Assembly: GCA_019009955.1 (NCBI GenBank)
Contig: CM032228.1
Coordinates: 223,359,501 to 223,423,500, forward strand
Direction of reading: 5' to 3'
DNA length: 64,000 nt
From: Riptortus pedestris
Taxonomy: Eukaryota; Arthropoda; Insecta; Hemiptera; Alydidae
Of the stretch, positions 23,103-33,475 are shown one piece after another (position 1 is the stretch's first letter; the number at the start of each line of letters is the position of its first letter). The position numbers were made by a program, and so were the translations under genes. Below the pieces are notes generated by a model, which ran no database searches, had not been told where the DNA came from, and saw only the letters and a program-made list of their open reading frames with translations.

Positions 23103-23881
23103 CAGGGCTTCTTAAACTAAGGGTCGCGACCCCATTTGGGGTCGCTTAGCAAAATTCTGGGGTCGCGAGAGATAAAAATACAATTTATGTTTTATCTTCA
23201 GTTACAACTTATTCGTTGATTAGACGAATATGCTTTATCTACAATTACAACTTATTCGTCGATTCGACGATGCTTCTTTTACAAAAAGAAGGTTATCTTT
23301 CCTTTGGAAGGACGAGGCGATTTTCTACTTCCGGATGTATGTAGGCAATAAAAAACAGGCACATCCATCTCATTAAATTTTTAACTTATACTTTAATTTA
23401 ATACTTACCACGCAACTACTTGAATATATTCGAGAGAATTAAGACGGTCAGAATCCTCCTTTATTTTTGAAACTATAATAAATACAATTCTATAATTTTT
23501 TGTGCAATTTTTAATTTTAGATTTTTGTATGTTTCAAAACGAATTCTAAACTTACATATTTTCATATGTATATGTATATTGTTACCTAATAAAAAATCAT
23601 CAAAAAATATTAATTTATTTTTCTTTTATATTTGTATGGGGTCGTCAAGAAACTCGCAATCATAAATGGGGTCGTCAAGAAACTCGCAATCATAAATGGG
23701 GTCGTCAAGAAACTCGCAATCATAAATGGGGTCGTCAAGAAACTCGCAATCATAAATGGGGTCGTCAAGAAACTCGCAATCATAAATGGGGTCGTCAAGA
23801 AACTCGCAATCATAAATGGGGTCGTCAAGAAACTCGCAATCATAAATGGGGTCGTAAATTACAAAAGTTTAAGAAGCCCTG
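23103..23881. mobile_element. hAT-like miniature element (779 bp)
   Basis: Perfect 16-bp terminal inverted repeats: CAGGGCTTCTTAAACT at 23103-23118 and its reverse complement ending at 23881. Flanking octamers CTTTAATG (23095-23102) and TTTTAATG (23882-23889) differ at one base and fit the 8-bp target-site duplication of hAT transposons. A TIR beginning CAGGG and the subterminal 'GGGTCGCGACCCC' palindrome are also hAT-like. There is no transposase frame, so this is a non-autonomous derivative. Its 3' third is a 30-bp tandem array. Confidence 0.88.
23641..23850. repeat. perfect 7 x 30-bp minisatellite inside hAT-like element
   Basis: Seven identical units of 30 bp, each beginning 'gtcgtcaagaaactcgcaat', with no visible substitution among them. 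A partial eighth starts at 23851. Because 30 is a multiple of three, all six frames stay open or closed together, giving a repeating decapeptide (…VVKKLAI…) that is surely not a protein. Perfect identity suggests recent expansion. Confidence 0.97.
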
Positions 23882-23904
23882 TTTTAATGTATTGACTTTG
23901 AAAA

Positions 23905-24362
23905 TATTTCATAATCTTTAAACGTTTCACTCACGCCAAACGTCATTTTCATTAATGGCTGTAATCGGTCCAGGAATAAGGGGGAGACTTAGAAGGGGAG
24001 AAGGACTTAAAAATTCAAAATATCTCCATTATTATGAGTCGGAAAAATGTTATACAACCAATCTTCCTAAACATTTAATTTTCTATAATTGTTGTCCTAT
24101 ACATTCTCATTTTATCTCGAATATTAAACTAGTTATATATATTTTGTATGTTTTCATAATCCTCCACTTCAAATAGTCTGATGCTTACTTTAAGTAACTA
24201 AGTAACTAAAAAGCTCATCTCTAGCGTACACTTCAGTATCTGTATACATAGGCTTCATATGACGGGAGAAGTGGAGAATAGATGATGAGATGTGATGACC
24301 AGTGTCATTGAGCGAGAAATATGCTTAGTTTACATAGCCTCTGCGTGGGATTTTGTTTTTAC
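23905..24362 (+). mobile_element. F1 repeat, right arm and right end
   Basis: 'aaacgtttcactcacgccaaa', 'attaatggctgtaatcggtc', 'aaaatatctccattattatg', 'tatctcgaatattaaacta' and finally 'atatgcttagtttacatagc' with 'ctctgcgtgggatttt' follow the F1 right arm in order. The left arm and (TA)n core are missing; the hAT-like element lies immediately upstream. Confidence 0.72.
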
Positions 24363-26499
24363 ATTTGATCTGGATAGAGAGAAATCCCTTTATGATCTCC
24401 TTGCATTGTCTGTACTATAGACTGAACTTTAAAAAGTAATGAATATTTTAAGTCATTGTCCATCAATATATGAATAATAAAGTAACTTTTCCTTTTCTTG
24501 GGGAAATAGGATTAATATATAATAAGTTTATAAATACTAATTTCATGTAAAAATTCATTATTACCCTATATTTATAAATTCAGAATGGTGTTTTAATAAA
24601 AACAATGGTATTATAATTAATGTTATTACAACAAATAAATTGGAAATGGTATTTTAATATAATTTTCCTATTCCGTTCAGTCGAACTTTTTGCATAAATA
24701 GAGAAATAAATGTATCTCTTTTATAAATGTTAGACCTTTTAAATGGTTAATTTATTTTATTGTTATTTCCTTTGTTTCCAGCTCCATTTCTCTCCATCAT
24801 AGCAATAGATTCCATGGCTTCCGTCAGAGGTTTTGTGTTTTAATAATACAATATTTGGCGGATGCTAAAATTTTTTTCTTTAGGTATTGTTGGCTGCTCC
24901 AAATGCTACTCACTAAACCTTATGATATATAATTGTCGTTCAAATATTATCGTATTCAAATATTTGTTTTGTTTGATTTTTCATTTTGATTAATAACTTG
25001 GAGGAACAACGAAGAAGAAACAAATAGTTTATTAAAATCAAATTTGGTTGGATACCAATGGTGGCATTCTGTCTACACGCAACAATTGTCAATCATATGA
25101 ATTAATTCAAATTAGTTCTATTTTCCTGTAAGTAATGAAATATAGACTAAAACCACATTGGGAACTATGATTATATCTTTCTTTGAAATAGAAATGACTT
25201 TAATCATTGTGCCGACCAGGGATTCAAGAAGAAAGCCAAGTTTATTGATTACATGTTATCTTGTAGATCCAATAGTTGGCCCCAGGTTTCGAAATAAATC
25301 TGTAACAACAAATGTAACTAGTTCATTATTCAAATGGTCTAACTAAGGCGAAGGCGTTAATAAGGGGGAATCAATAGAGGACTTCGAAAGCAAACGTTGG
25401 GTCGATCAAAAATCCTTGGAATTCCAGTATTAGAAATTTGACTCTACATGGCCTGGAGTATAAATTAGTCGAAACCTCCCTCACCTCCAGCTGAGTTTCT
25501 CCTGTTCCGGCATGGAAATGAGACTAGGGGCGACACCTGGTGGCCGGGGTAGACCATGTCTTCATTAATAGGAATGTCGCGATATTTCCTCTCGATAACA
25601 GTTTCAGAGCATTGGGGGAAAGAAATACTTGTGTATCAAGCAAATAGATTTTCATTCATGAGATATACAGATGCGTCTTTTTTTTCTTCTTGGTTTATAA
25701 TGAGTTTGGAATTCAAATGTTTGTCAATTGGTACACTAAAACATCTATATGATAATTGCTGCACATTTATCGGTTCGAACATGCGCACAAAAATAAGAAC
25801 AGTCTGTTATCTGATTATTTTACAGAGACACAGGGTGAAATGGCCCGCACACTTTTGTATTAGCATTTACAGAAAACCAAAACTTAGTCATATATTTCAG
25901 TGAACAACTATTGAAAATTCAAATTGAATGATTTTTTTTTTAATATTCACGTTTTATTTTATTTCACAGTGCCTTAAGTTTGGAATTGGATAAACATATA
26001 TCCAAATATTCAGAATTTACCACCTACGATTACTATATCATTATATTTTATTTATAATAATTAAAATATTAGTTTGAATGTATTATTTTTTCTTTCTTTT
26101 TCATAATCCGTTTTATTAATTATTTTCTTGTAGTCAAAGTTTGGCTTTGAAGAGTAATAATGGAAGATTGCAGTGTTTTACTATGAGTGAATTTAAAATC
26201 GTATAAAGTAGGCTAACAATTATAAGAATTTGGCAAAGTATTTTGAACTCCGTGCTAATACAATAAAATATTTTATTTATTTTATGAGTTCCGCAACTAG
26301 ACGATGTCGCTCAGTATCATTTATTTTTAATTCTCTAAATTAAAATTTTAAATTAAAGAAAAAATGTATTTAAAATTATTAAACTTAGTATAAAATAAAA
26401 TTAAGCGTTAAAATAAAACTATGTGAAACTATAAATTTTACGATAAAACCTGGTATGAGGATGGAAGTCTAAGGCACAAATTTAAAAATGTATTATACA
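24363..26499. other. very AT-rich non-coding stretch
   Basis: No coding region recognised. The block 25940-26460 is almost purely A/T. A short GC-richer island at about 25480-25555 ('cgacacctggtggccggggt') stands out, without a recognisable function. A 115-codon frame at 25556-25903 (plus) has no family I know. Confidence 0.5.
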
Positions 26500-26860
26500 C
26501 TATTGTTCACAAAAATACATACACGAATTATTAACATAATTTGAGATATAAAACGTAGAGAAATGTGTGGAGTAAGTGTGGTCAATTGTCTTCAAGTGAT
26601 TTAAGAGTACATTTATATGTGGTCTACCTTCTGTTAATAGTTCGTACACGTCGTTCGGTAAGTTTAGATGTTCACGTAGTCTGCAGTCGGTCAGGAGATG
26701 TTTAATGGTCAGTACTGTGTTTATAAAGGAATGAATGTGCAAGTAGTGAATATCCGATTCTAAGCCTAGTCAAAACGACTTGATCTCGTCTGGTAAGGTT
26801 TTCCAGAGATGCTCCTTTGTTTGGGTTGTTTAGGATTTCTCGGAGTTTTTGTCAGTTTGT
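26500..26860 (-). pseudogene. LINE ORF2 C-terminal remnant (region after RNase H type)
   Basis: Read on the minus strand, the sequence near 26860-26710 gives 'QKLREILNNPNKGASLENL', then 'TRRDQVVLTRLRIGYSLLAH'. A frameshift follows, and the second frame (26742-26500) reads 'VLTIKHLLTDCRLREHLNLP', 'YELLTEGRPHINVLLNHLK'. The pattern RxxQVVLxRLRIGHTxLTH … LTxKHxLxxC is typical of the C-terminal end of non-LTR retrotransposon ORF2 in RNase H-bearing (I/R1/Loa-type) and related clades. An in-frame stop replaces the Trp in 'TN*QKLR'. No RT domain is next to it. It is a different lineage from the other LINE fossils here. Confidence 0.78.
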
Positions 26861-27194
26861 AGCAAGTCGGTTGACCTGATATTGAGTACTTGTCTTTTAA
26901 TTACGCGTTTCGTAAAATAACAAAGGTTTACATATTAGAGTTGGGGAACCGAGAGCTTCAAATTATTTTCCGATTCTCAGTCCGGCGTTTCAAATTCGCG
27001 GTAGGTCAGCCTCCATAATTCATCACCTTTATCAGAGCTCACGTCTCTGTAGGAGTTTTATGTATGATAATTGAAAATGTTCTTATATATCTTAGTATTA
27101 TAAATGCAGGTAAAGCTCTCTTCTAGATTTTTGTATGTTATACGATTCAGTAAGAGGAATCTAGATTACATCAGCCCAAATTGAGTGATCTGGA

Positions 27195-27800
27195 CGATGC
27201 TAAACTACGCTGATGATATGTACCTTATAACACAAAGGTTCATTGATAATAAAGGATGTGCCTAAAATTGAAGCTAGAAACCAGACTGTCGGGAACAAAA
27301 AAATGAAAGAAAGAAGAAGAAGTTCGGATAGACTCCAGGGACGATTAGAATATTGTTTCCTGAAAGCGAGTTGGAGGAAGTAGATGATTTCTGCACGTTG
27401 CCAGTATCCTATCTAAGAACGAGGAACCAAATGTAGCCGTTATGGCTCACAAGAAGTATCATTCCACAAGTGTGGAAGATGTGGAGGTCTTCTCAAATTC
27501 AATCAAAGGCAAAGGTATTTTATTAGTAATGCAAGGAATGTTTGTCTTTGTATCTATATAAGCACCCGCGTAACGTCAAGGGTCTCCCTGTCGTATCTCA
27601 TAACCTCCAAATGTTTTTGTTAATCCTTGCTTCCGTCGTATCTTTCAGATAAAGGGGGCTGGAAAAAAATAATGAAATTGGTCTTGGAAGAATCCCGGCC
27701 AAGAGGAAATCCAAAGGAAATATGGAGTAGAAAATAGCACTGGATCGGCCACACACTGGAATGCCGTATGATGCCATTACTATGATAAGACATTTGTTAA
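27195..27800 (+). pseudogene. degenerate LINE RT remnant (YADD box to C-terminus)
   Basis: At 27203-27240 the frame reads 'NYADDMYLITQRF', matching the catalytic (F/Y)ADD box of reverse transcriptases. About 150 bp on, 'ELEEVDDFC' and, one frame off, 'SILSKNEEPNVAVMA' match the 'LExVDxFxYLGSxxS' segment of RT thumb regions. Near 27738-27765 'HWIGHTLE' matches the C-terminal 'W.WIGH.LR' motif. Order and spacing agree with a compressed, frameshifted RTE/CR1-like LINE. Several stops interrupt every frame. Confidence 0.65.
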
Positions 27801-28675
27801 ACTCTCAAGACGTTGGTACCCCCTATCGACCTGGTGACCCGTAGTGAAACTGCGGTATTTGGTCTCACTTGCGCTTGGCAGTCAAAGAGTTAAGTTGTGT
27901 ATCAACGTACAACCAGTGTTAGCTACATTCTCATCCAATTAGGTCCACAATAATCATAATTAATGCTACTGATTAATTACACAAGAAATATGGACAGCAG
28001 TATATACCCAGAGCAACTTGATAAAGCTTCTGTTCCAAAGTCAAGCCTAGCTAGGCCGTTTTTCTCAAATTAGTAACTAATTAGTTCAATCTACAGATAC
28101 TAATATCTGGTGATTTATAATCTAACAATAAATGTTTACACCTAAAACAGTTGAAGTGCTAAATCAAAAGGGCTGCAATATTTTTTCCCTAATTTTTTCT
28201 GTGATAAAATTAATCGATGGCATTAAAATGATTGTAGATTGATTCATTGGCCTCATTTGTGCTCTTTTAAAGTGACACATATGTGGATGCGATAAATATA
28301 ATAAATAAGAGAATAAAATATAACTTCTGTTGCGAAGAATTTATAGTAGGTGGAATACAAATGCCAATAAACCCAACAAGCGTCGGCCGTTCCTTAATAT
28401 TTCTTAACAGATTATTATATGAAATGAGGTCGTTAAATTTGACTGGTGATAAATCAACCATTTGGAACTGCAGCAATTATTTTGGAATATATGGGATCGA
28501 CCTCGGCTACTGGTAGAGCCTTCGGCACTCATTCGATAAATTGTATTGCATCTCTCATTCAGAATTGCAATAATGGAGCTTTTGCTTGGAGAAAAATAAT
28601 ACACGAAACAAATACTGCTTTGAAGAAACAGAGATAGTTTCAACAATAAGCAGGAAACGTTGAACGCAAAATTTG
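27801..28675. other. non-coding stretch, nothing recognised
   Basis: Several overlapping frames of 63-80 codons on both strands at 28267-28646 shadow each other. None shows a domain. Confidence 0.5.
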
Positions 28676-29200
28676 ATCAACAAATATTCCTCAAGGAAAA
28701 TCAGATAATGAGGTTGTGTGCGATTTTTGAATATTTTTTAAATTCTCGATTTTTAAAAATCTGTTTCGGGGCTCTCCATTTAATGGTTTCATGTAAAACA
28801 AAAGGTTATGTGTGTTAATAGCCAAAATCGGATAAGTAAGGATTCAGACTACAAGAGAACAGTACAAAACACGTTAATCACCTGATCCTGTTGGATCTAA
28901 ATGTGGCGTATAATTAATTAAAATTTTTAACAAACTAACTTACTGTAATGGTTGTTGTTTCTTATATATGAACCGTGTCATTTGTACTTTTTTGTTTTCA
29001 CCTTTGCGTTAACACTCACTCATACTCATATTTTTTTGACTAAAGCAATAGTATCACTAAATATCTCATGCTAAGCGTATATTTCAAGTTGTTTTTTAGA
29101 CTTCTTATTATGGGATAAATAACGAATACGACGAGAGACAGTATCATCTGAGTGAATTCTTATATTACATTAGGGAAATGTGCTTAATTTTCTTCTTTTC
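28676..29200 (+). mobile_element. F1 repeat, highly diverged copy
   Basis: 'attcctcaaggaaaatcaga' followed by 'taatgaggttgtgtgcg' resembles the F1 left end. 'tttcatgtaaaacaaaaggt' and 'gttaatagccaaaatcggat' match the proximal right arm. 'acattagggaaatgtgctta' near 29165 resembles the right end. The left arm is shortened and no (TA)n core remains. Old copy. Confidence 0.5.
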
Positions 29201-29479
29201 TGCTCACGTATATAGACCCAGCTCCATCGTAACGCAACAGTAAAAATGTTCTGAGAATTATGCTTTAATTTGTTGGCTGCCATTCGAAAAATGAGGGGGT
29301 TTAGTGTTTTGGTTTGATACTTTGTGGGTTGATACTCAAATTATTTGCCGTTTCAGTAAAAATTCAGGGTTGTATTGATCCAACGATTGTAACAGAGAAA
29401 ACGACTTTCAACGTTTATGCATCTCAAAATCACTCCATCACTCAAGAGTGATTTCACGTCAAGTAGGTTGAGCTAAATG

Positions 29480-30580
29480 TTAAAAGACATTTCTGATGCT
29501 GAGGAATTCGTTCAATGAATGTGATTCTTAGGGCGGGGTAGGTTCAATGGGTTTGTTTCTGAGGTTGAGGTAGTCGTAGATATTGTGTGTGGGGGGGGGT
29601 ATGTTGACGATCTCGTTCAATGTGATTAGGTGGTTCAGGCACTCGTTAAATGGCTGTATTTGTGAAGTTGAGGAACTAATTCTGAGAGTGTGATTCTCAG
29701 ACTGAGATACTCGTTCCATTTGTGTGGTTCTGAAGTTGAGGAACTAATTCTGAGAGTGTGATTCTCAGACTGAGATACTCGTTCTATTGGTGTGGTTGTG
29801 AAGTTGAGGAACTAATTCTGAGAGTGTGATTCTCAGACTGAGATTCTCGGTCTATCGGTGGGGTTGTGAAGTTGAGGAACTAATTCTGAGAGTGTGATTC
29901 TCAGACTGAGATACTCGGTCTATCGGTGGGGTTGTGAAGTTGAGGAACTAATTCTGAGAGTGTGATTCTCAGATTGAGATACTCGGTCTATCGGTGGGGT
30001 TGTGAAGTTGAGGAACTAATTCTGAGAGTGTGATTTTCAGATTGAGATACTCATTCTATTGGTGTGGTTGTGAAGTTGAGGAACTAATTCTGAGAGTGTG
30101 ATTCTCAGACTGAGATACTCGTACTATCGGTGTGGTTGTGAAGTTGAGGAACTAATTGTGAGGGGTTGATTCTCAGGCTGAGATACTCGTTCCATTTGTG
30201 TGGTTCTGAAGTTGAGGAATTAATTGTGAGGGGTTGATTTTCAGGCTGAGATACTCGTTCCATTTGTGTGGTTCTGAAGTTGAGGAATTAATTGTGAGGG
30301 GTTGATTTTCAGGCTGAGATACTCGTTCCATTTGTGTGGTTCTGAAGTTGAGGAATTAATCGTGAGGGTGCGATTCTCAGATCGAGATACTCGTTCCATT
30401 TGTGTGTTTCTGAAGTTGAGGGACTAATTCTTAGGGTGAGAATTCTCAGATTGAGGATTCTCAGATTGAGATATTCCTACGATGTAGGTGGTTTCAAAAT
30501 CGAAATTATCTTTCAATGAGCGTGATTCTGAGGTCCAGGTACTCGTTCAATGGCTGTTATTCTGAAGTTGAGTTACTTTT
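29480..30580. repeat. 68-bp satellite (12 units) flanked by 34-bp monomer relics
   Basis: Units begin with GTTGAGGAACTAATTC or a variant at 29667, 29735, 29803, 29871, 29939, 30007, 30075, 30143, 30211, 30279, 30347 and 30415. The register is exactly 68 bp. Two variants occur: 'aactaattctgagagtgtga' (29667 to about 30142) and 'aattaattgtgaggggttga' (30143-30346). Each 68-bp unit splits into two related 34-bp halves (about 60% matching by eye). The edges at 29480-29666 and 30483-30580 hold irregular single 34-bp-like monomers. It has no function that I can see. Confidence 0.92.
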
Positions 30581-31847
30581 TTTATGGGCGCATCTTCGAG
30601 TTATTGACAACAAATAGCCCTGATCAGTACTTTATTTTTCACCCAGAGGCAAATCACAAGAGTTTACTGGGTCTGTACTGTTCTCAACTCTTGGCTTGAA
30701 TGTAGTGAACCTGTTTAATTCGGAGGCCACTATGGTGTTTTGGGATTCCTTCCGTTTTCGACTTCTGTGAGAGAAAAATTCCATTGTCCTACTATATATT
30801 AATGACCATTTTTTTTAATATCAATTATTTAGCTTTCCAGCAATGTTTATTTTTAAATCGGAGTAACTATTGCAGGAGAGAGAAGACCCTGGCTACTGTG
30901 GACAAAACAGCTTTAACACTTATCGAGAAGCAATTTTTATTCATTGTTAATGATCCCAGACGCTTTCCTTGTCCCTTGAAATGTCTTTTCTATGTCTGCT
31001 TTATTGATTGTTTACACTCCTAATTGCACTGCTAATGTCAGTTGTAATTTGAAAGAAGTTTTTATCGCAATTTATGGAAATCCGATTTTTCTGAATAATG
31101 GAAATCTTGGAAACCTATGAAAAATGATTCGAAAAATATATGAAAGGTTTTTTTCAAAAACACGTTTTTGCAGACGATTTACTTGGACACCCAGAAGGAC
31201 TGGCCAATTGCCCATTTGTTATAGTGTTCTCCCACATGATGACCACAGTAAAAGTACGATGGACAAATGTATATGCATATATGTAAATGGTGGTCGAAGC
31301 CTGGAGGAGGAGAATTACGACAGCGGTTAAAACTTCACACCTCGTTGTGAGCTAAGTACCGGAATAAGACAAGCTTTAATGTTATACAGTATGCTCACCT
31401 TTAATAGGCCAATAACATCTCAATATCTTCACATAACTCAGAAGAAGGGGGCCTTGTTAACCACCTTGGGGTTCGGAAGTTATTGCGTACATCTGTTTAT
31501 TTCTATTCAATTCAATATAATAAATGACTATTAATTATGGTTGGATGATGCTGTTAATATAATGCTATTGGATGCTCAGTAGAACCCCGCCCCCACCACA
31601 GCAAACCCCAAGGAGTTTTGTTCTATTTGCCGTTTTGAAAAATGAAATATTTAGAAAGAAATTTCCAAGAGGCCTAAAGTTGTAGGCATATGAATTTTTA
31701 AACACATTTAAACCCATAGACGGTTGTTGGAGATAAAGTTGAAAATATCACTGTTCACTTAAGGTTACAGCAAAATAAATGTAAGGGCATTTCTGAATGA
31801 ACAGGTATAGGGTAGTATGAATATAGTGACATTCGCCTTAAGGTATG

Positions 31848-31848
<1 letters not shown>
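30581..31848. other. non-coding stretch, nothing recognised
   Basis: No recognisable gene or repeat. Short frames at 30784-31023 and 31124-31330 show no domain. Confidence 0.5.

Positions 31849-31890
<42 letters not shown>
31849..31890. repeat. (CA)n microsatellite
   Basis: Uninterrupted CA dinucleotide run of 42 bases, outside any recognised element. Confidence 0.97.
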
Positions 31891-31891
<1 letters not shown>

Positions 31892-32749
31892 TATATAATA
31901 TTACTAACTTATGCTATCCTTTTAAGTCCTTTCCATCAAAATTGTGCACGTTGGTTGTCTTCAATCCCAAAGTTTCCCATATAACTAACTGATAGACAAA
32001 GAAATGACCGATACATCTGAGTTACCTTTTCTTCATTCTTTAGTTCTTTATGGTTACAGATGTGAAAGGACTATCACTCAGTTTATGGAGTGGGTGTAAT
32101 AAGCAATGTACGGTTCAACTCTAGACGTATTACTACTCCAAAGATTCGTCATCTTCGTGTCACAGGCCTTCACGAAGGGGAGTTACGTGCCAAACACTAC
32201 GATTTATGCTTTTGTGTCAGCACTTTTGCAACGACGCTACAGCATTTTTTATTTCACTCCACTAATCATGACAGGGTTTCGAAACTCTTCAACCGTGATA
32301 TAAGTTATCGCAATCATTTCCTCGAAAAGTTTACTAGATTGTCATTGCCTTTGTCATTATATACGGGTTATATTTCTAAACTAGCTGGGTGACTTAGGAT
32401 TTAATGTTCTGAGTCCATCGCCGCACATAAAGCCTTATGTCGTCGCTGGGATGGAACAACCGAATCTGAGCCGAGGAGGCTACAGAACCCTAGTATCATA
32501 TTGTATGTAAACATTATTTGAGTGAAATTGCCTATTGTTGGGACCAGGACTGTGAGATATGACGCTACGATAAATACTGATAGAGGGTAGGTGTTACTGG
32601 CTGTTTGTGTTTGTCGGCAAACAGTCGTGGGTGTCCCTCAATGGCCCCGGCTCGCCACCTTCTTCTTTATGATTCATGTCCATCTTTGATAACCCACCAC
32701 TCTGCTCCCTTTCTATTTCTCCGTTTCCGTGTTTCCATATATGTGTGTG

Positions 32750-32753
<4 letters not shown>
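31891..32753. other. non-coding stretch, nothing recognised
   Basis: Two overlapping frames (100 and 65 codons, at 32090-32392 and 32106-32303) in different phases have no recognisable domain. Nothing else is seen. Confidence 0.45.
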
Positions 32754-32796
<43 letters not shown>

Positions 32797-32873
32797 TGAA
32801 AAACCGAAATCAGGAGAAAGTCAACATACACCGATGTGATTGTCGACATTCTCTGATTTCGGTCTTTCACGGT

Positions 32874-32939
<66 letters not shown>
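32754..32939. repeat. palindromic element between two (TA)n tracts
   Basis: (TA)n tracts at 32754-32793 and 32877-32939 enclose an 80-bp segment. Its arms are 32796-32822 and 32845-32870, nearly perfect reverse complements around 'ccgaaatca' / 'tgatttcgg', with a loop of about 22 bases. A small foldback element inserted into, or carrying, TA repeats would give this arrangement. Confidence 0.88.
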
Positions 32940-32942
<3 letters not shown>

Positions 32943-32977
32943 GTGCTGATGTTTTCGACCAGGTTGTATTTATATGT

Positions 32978-33203
32978 AGTGTGTTCTTCTTTTCGGAGTT
33001 TTGGTCAATGTTGGTGAAATGAATCTTAGTTTATGCCGATATTTCGAGATTATAACAATATATAATAACAATGTGCAATATTATAAAGTAGTACATGTAA
33101 TTTTACAGCCCTGAAGAAGAGAAAATAAAAATTTTCGAAATATCGGCATAAAATAAGATTCATTTCACCAACATTGACCAAAACTCAGAAAAGAACAACA
33201 CTC
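32978..33203. repeat. foldback element, ~68-bp arms, CTGAAGA…GAAA motif
   Basis: The arm at 32979-33047 ('gttttggtcaatgttggtga', 'tttatgccgatatttcga') is mirrored by 33135-33203. Between them lies a loop of about 87 bases. Just before the second arm CTGAAGA (33111-33117) is followed by a short A-rich stem (GAAAA 33121-33125, TTTTC 33132-33136) and GAAA. The layout resembles the foldback at 12149-12335, though the primary sequence differs. The loop is AT-rich and non-coding. It lies between (TA)n and (CA)n(TA)n tracts. Confidence 0.82.

Positions 33204-33251
<48 letters not shown>
33204..33251. repeat. compound (CA)n(TA)n microsatellite
   Basis: A CA run passes directly into a TA run at about 33231, immediately after the foldback element. 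Confidence 0.95.
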
Positions 33252-33281
33252 AAACTCTTTTATTCTACCTTCCATTTGTTT

Positions 33282-33475
33282 TAGCAGGTTTCCCTTAATT
33301 GAAATCACCTACTGACGGACTCGTTTAGATCTCTTCGACGACAACTATAAAATAATGATATAAACATAATTTTGAAGGGACCATATTTTTAACACTTCCT
33401 AGGTATCATCTAATAAATCGAATCTTAAGGACAACTTCAATAGCCGATTTCTCTTAAGGGAAATTTACTAAAAAC
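33282..33475. mobile_element. F1 repeat, two left ends facing each other
   Basis: 'ttttagcaggtttcccttaa' (plus) at about 33282 and 'ctcttaagggaaatttacta' (minus) at about 33452 are both F1 left ends in opposite orientation. Between them 'gaagggaccatatttttaac' and 'aggacaacttcaatagccga' are left-arm blocks in the minus orientation. The result is a small inverted pair of F1 left arms with no (TA)n core. Confidence 0.65.

Noticed and set aside
23632..23855. Possible CRISPR-like array (regular direct repeats)
   Set aside because: Units are contiguous with no variable spacers and lie inside a eukaryotic hAT-like element.
23610..23895. Frames encoding repeating decapeptides on both strands
   Set aside because: They are products of a 30-bp perfect tandem array in a miniature transposon, with no start context or flanking coding sequence.
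25556..25903. 115-codon plus-strand frame as a host exon
   Set aside because: No recognisable domain or splice-site evidence that I could judge; AT-rich flanks make chance frames of this size likely.
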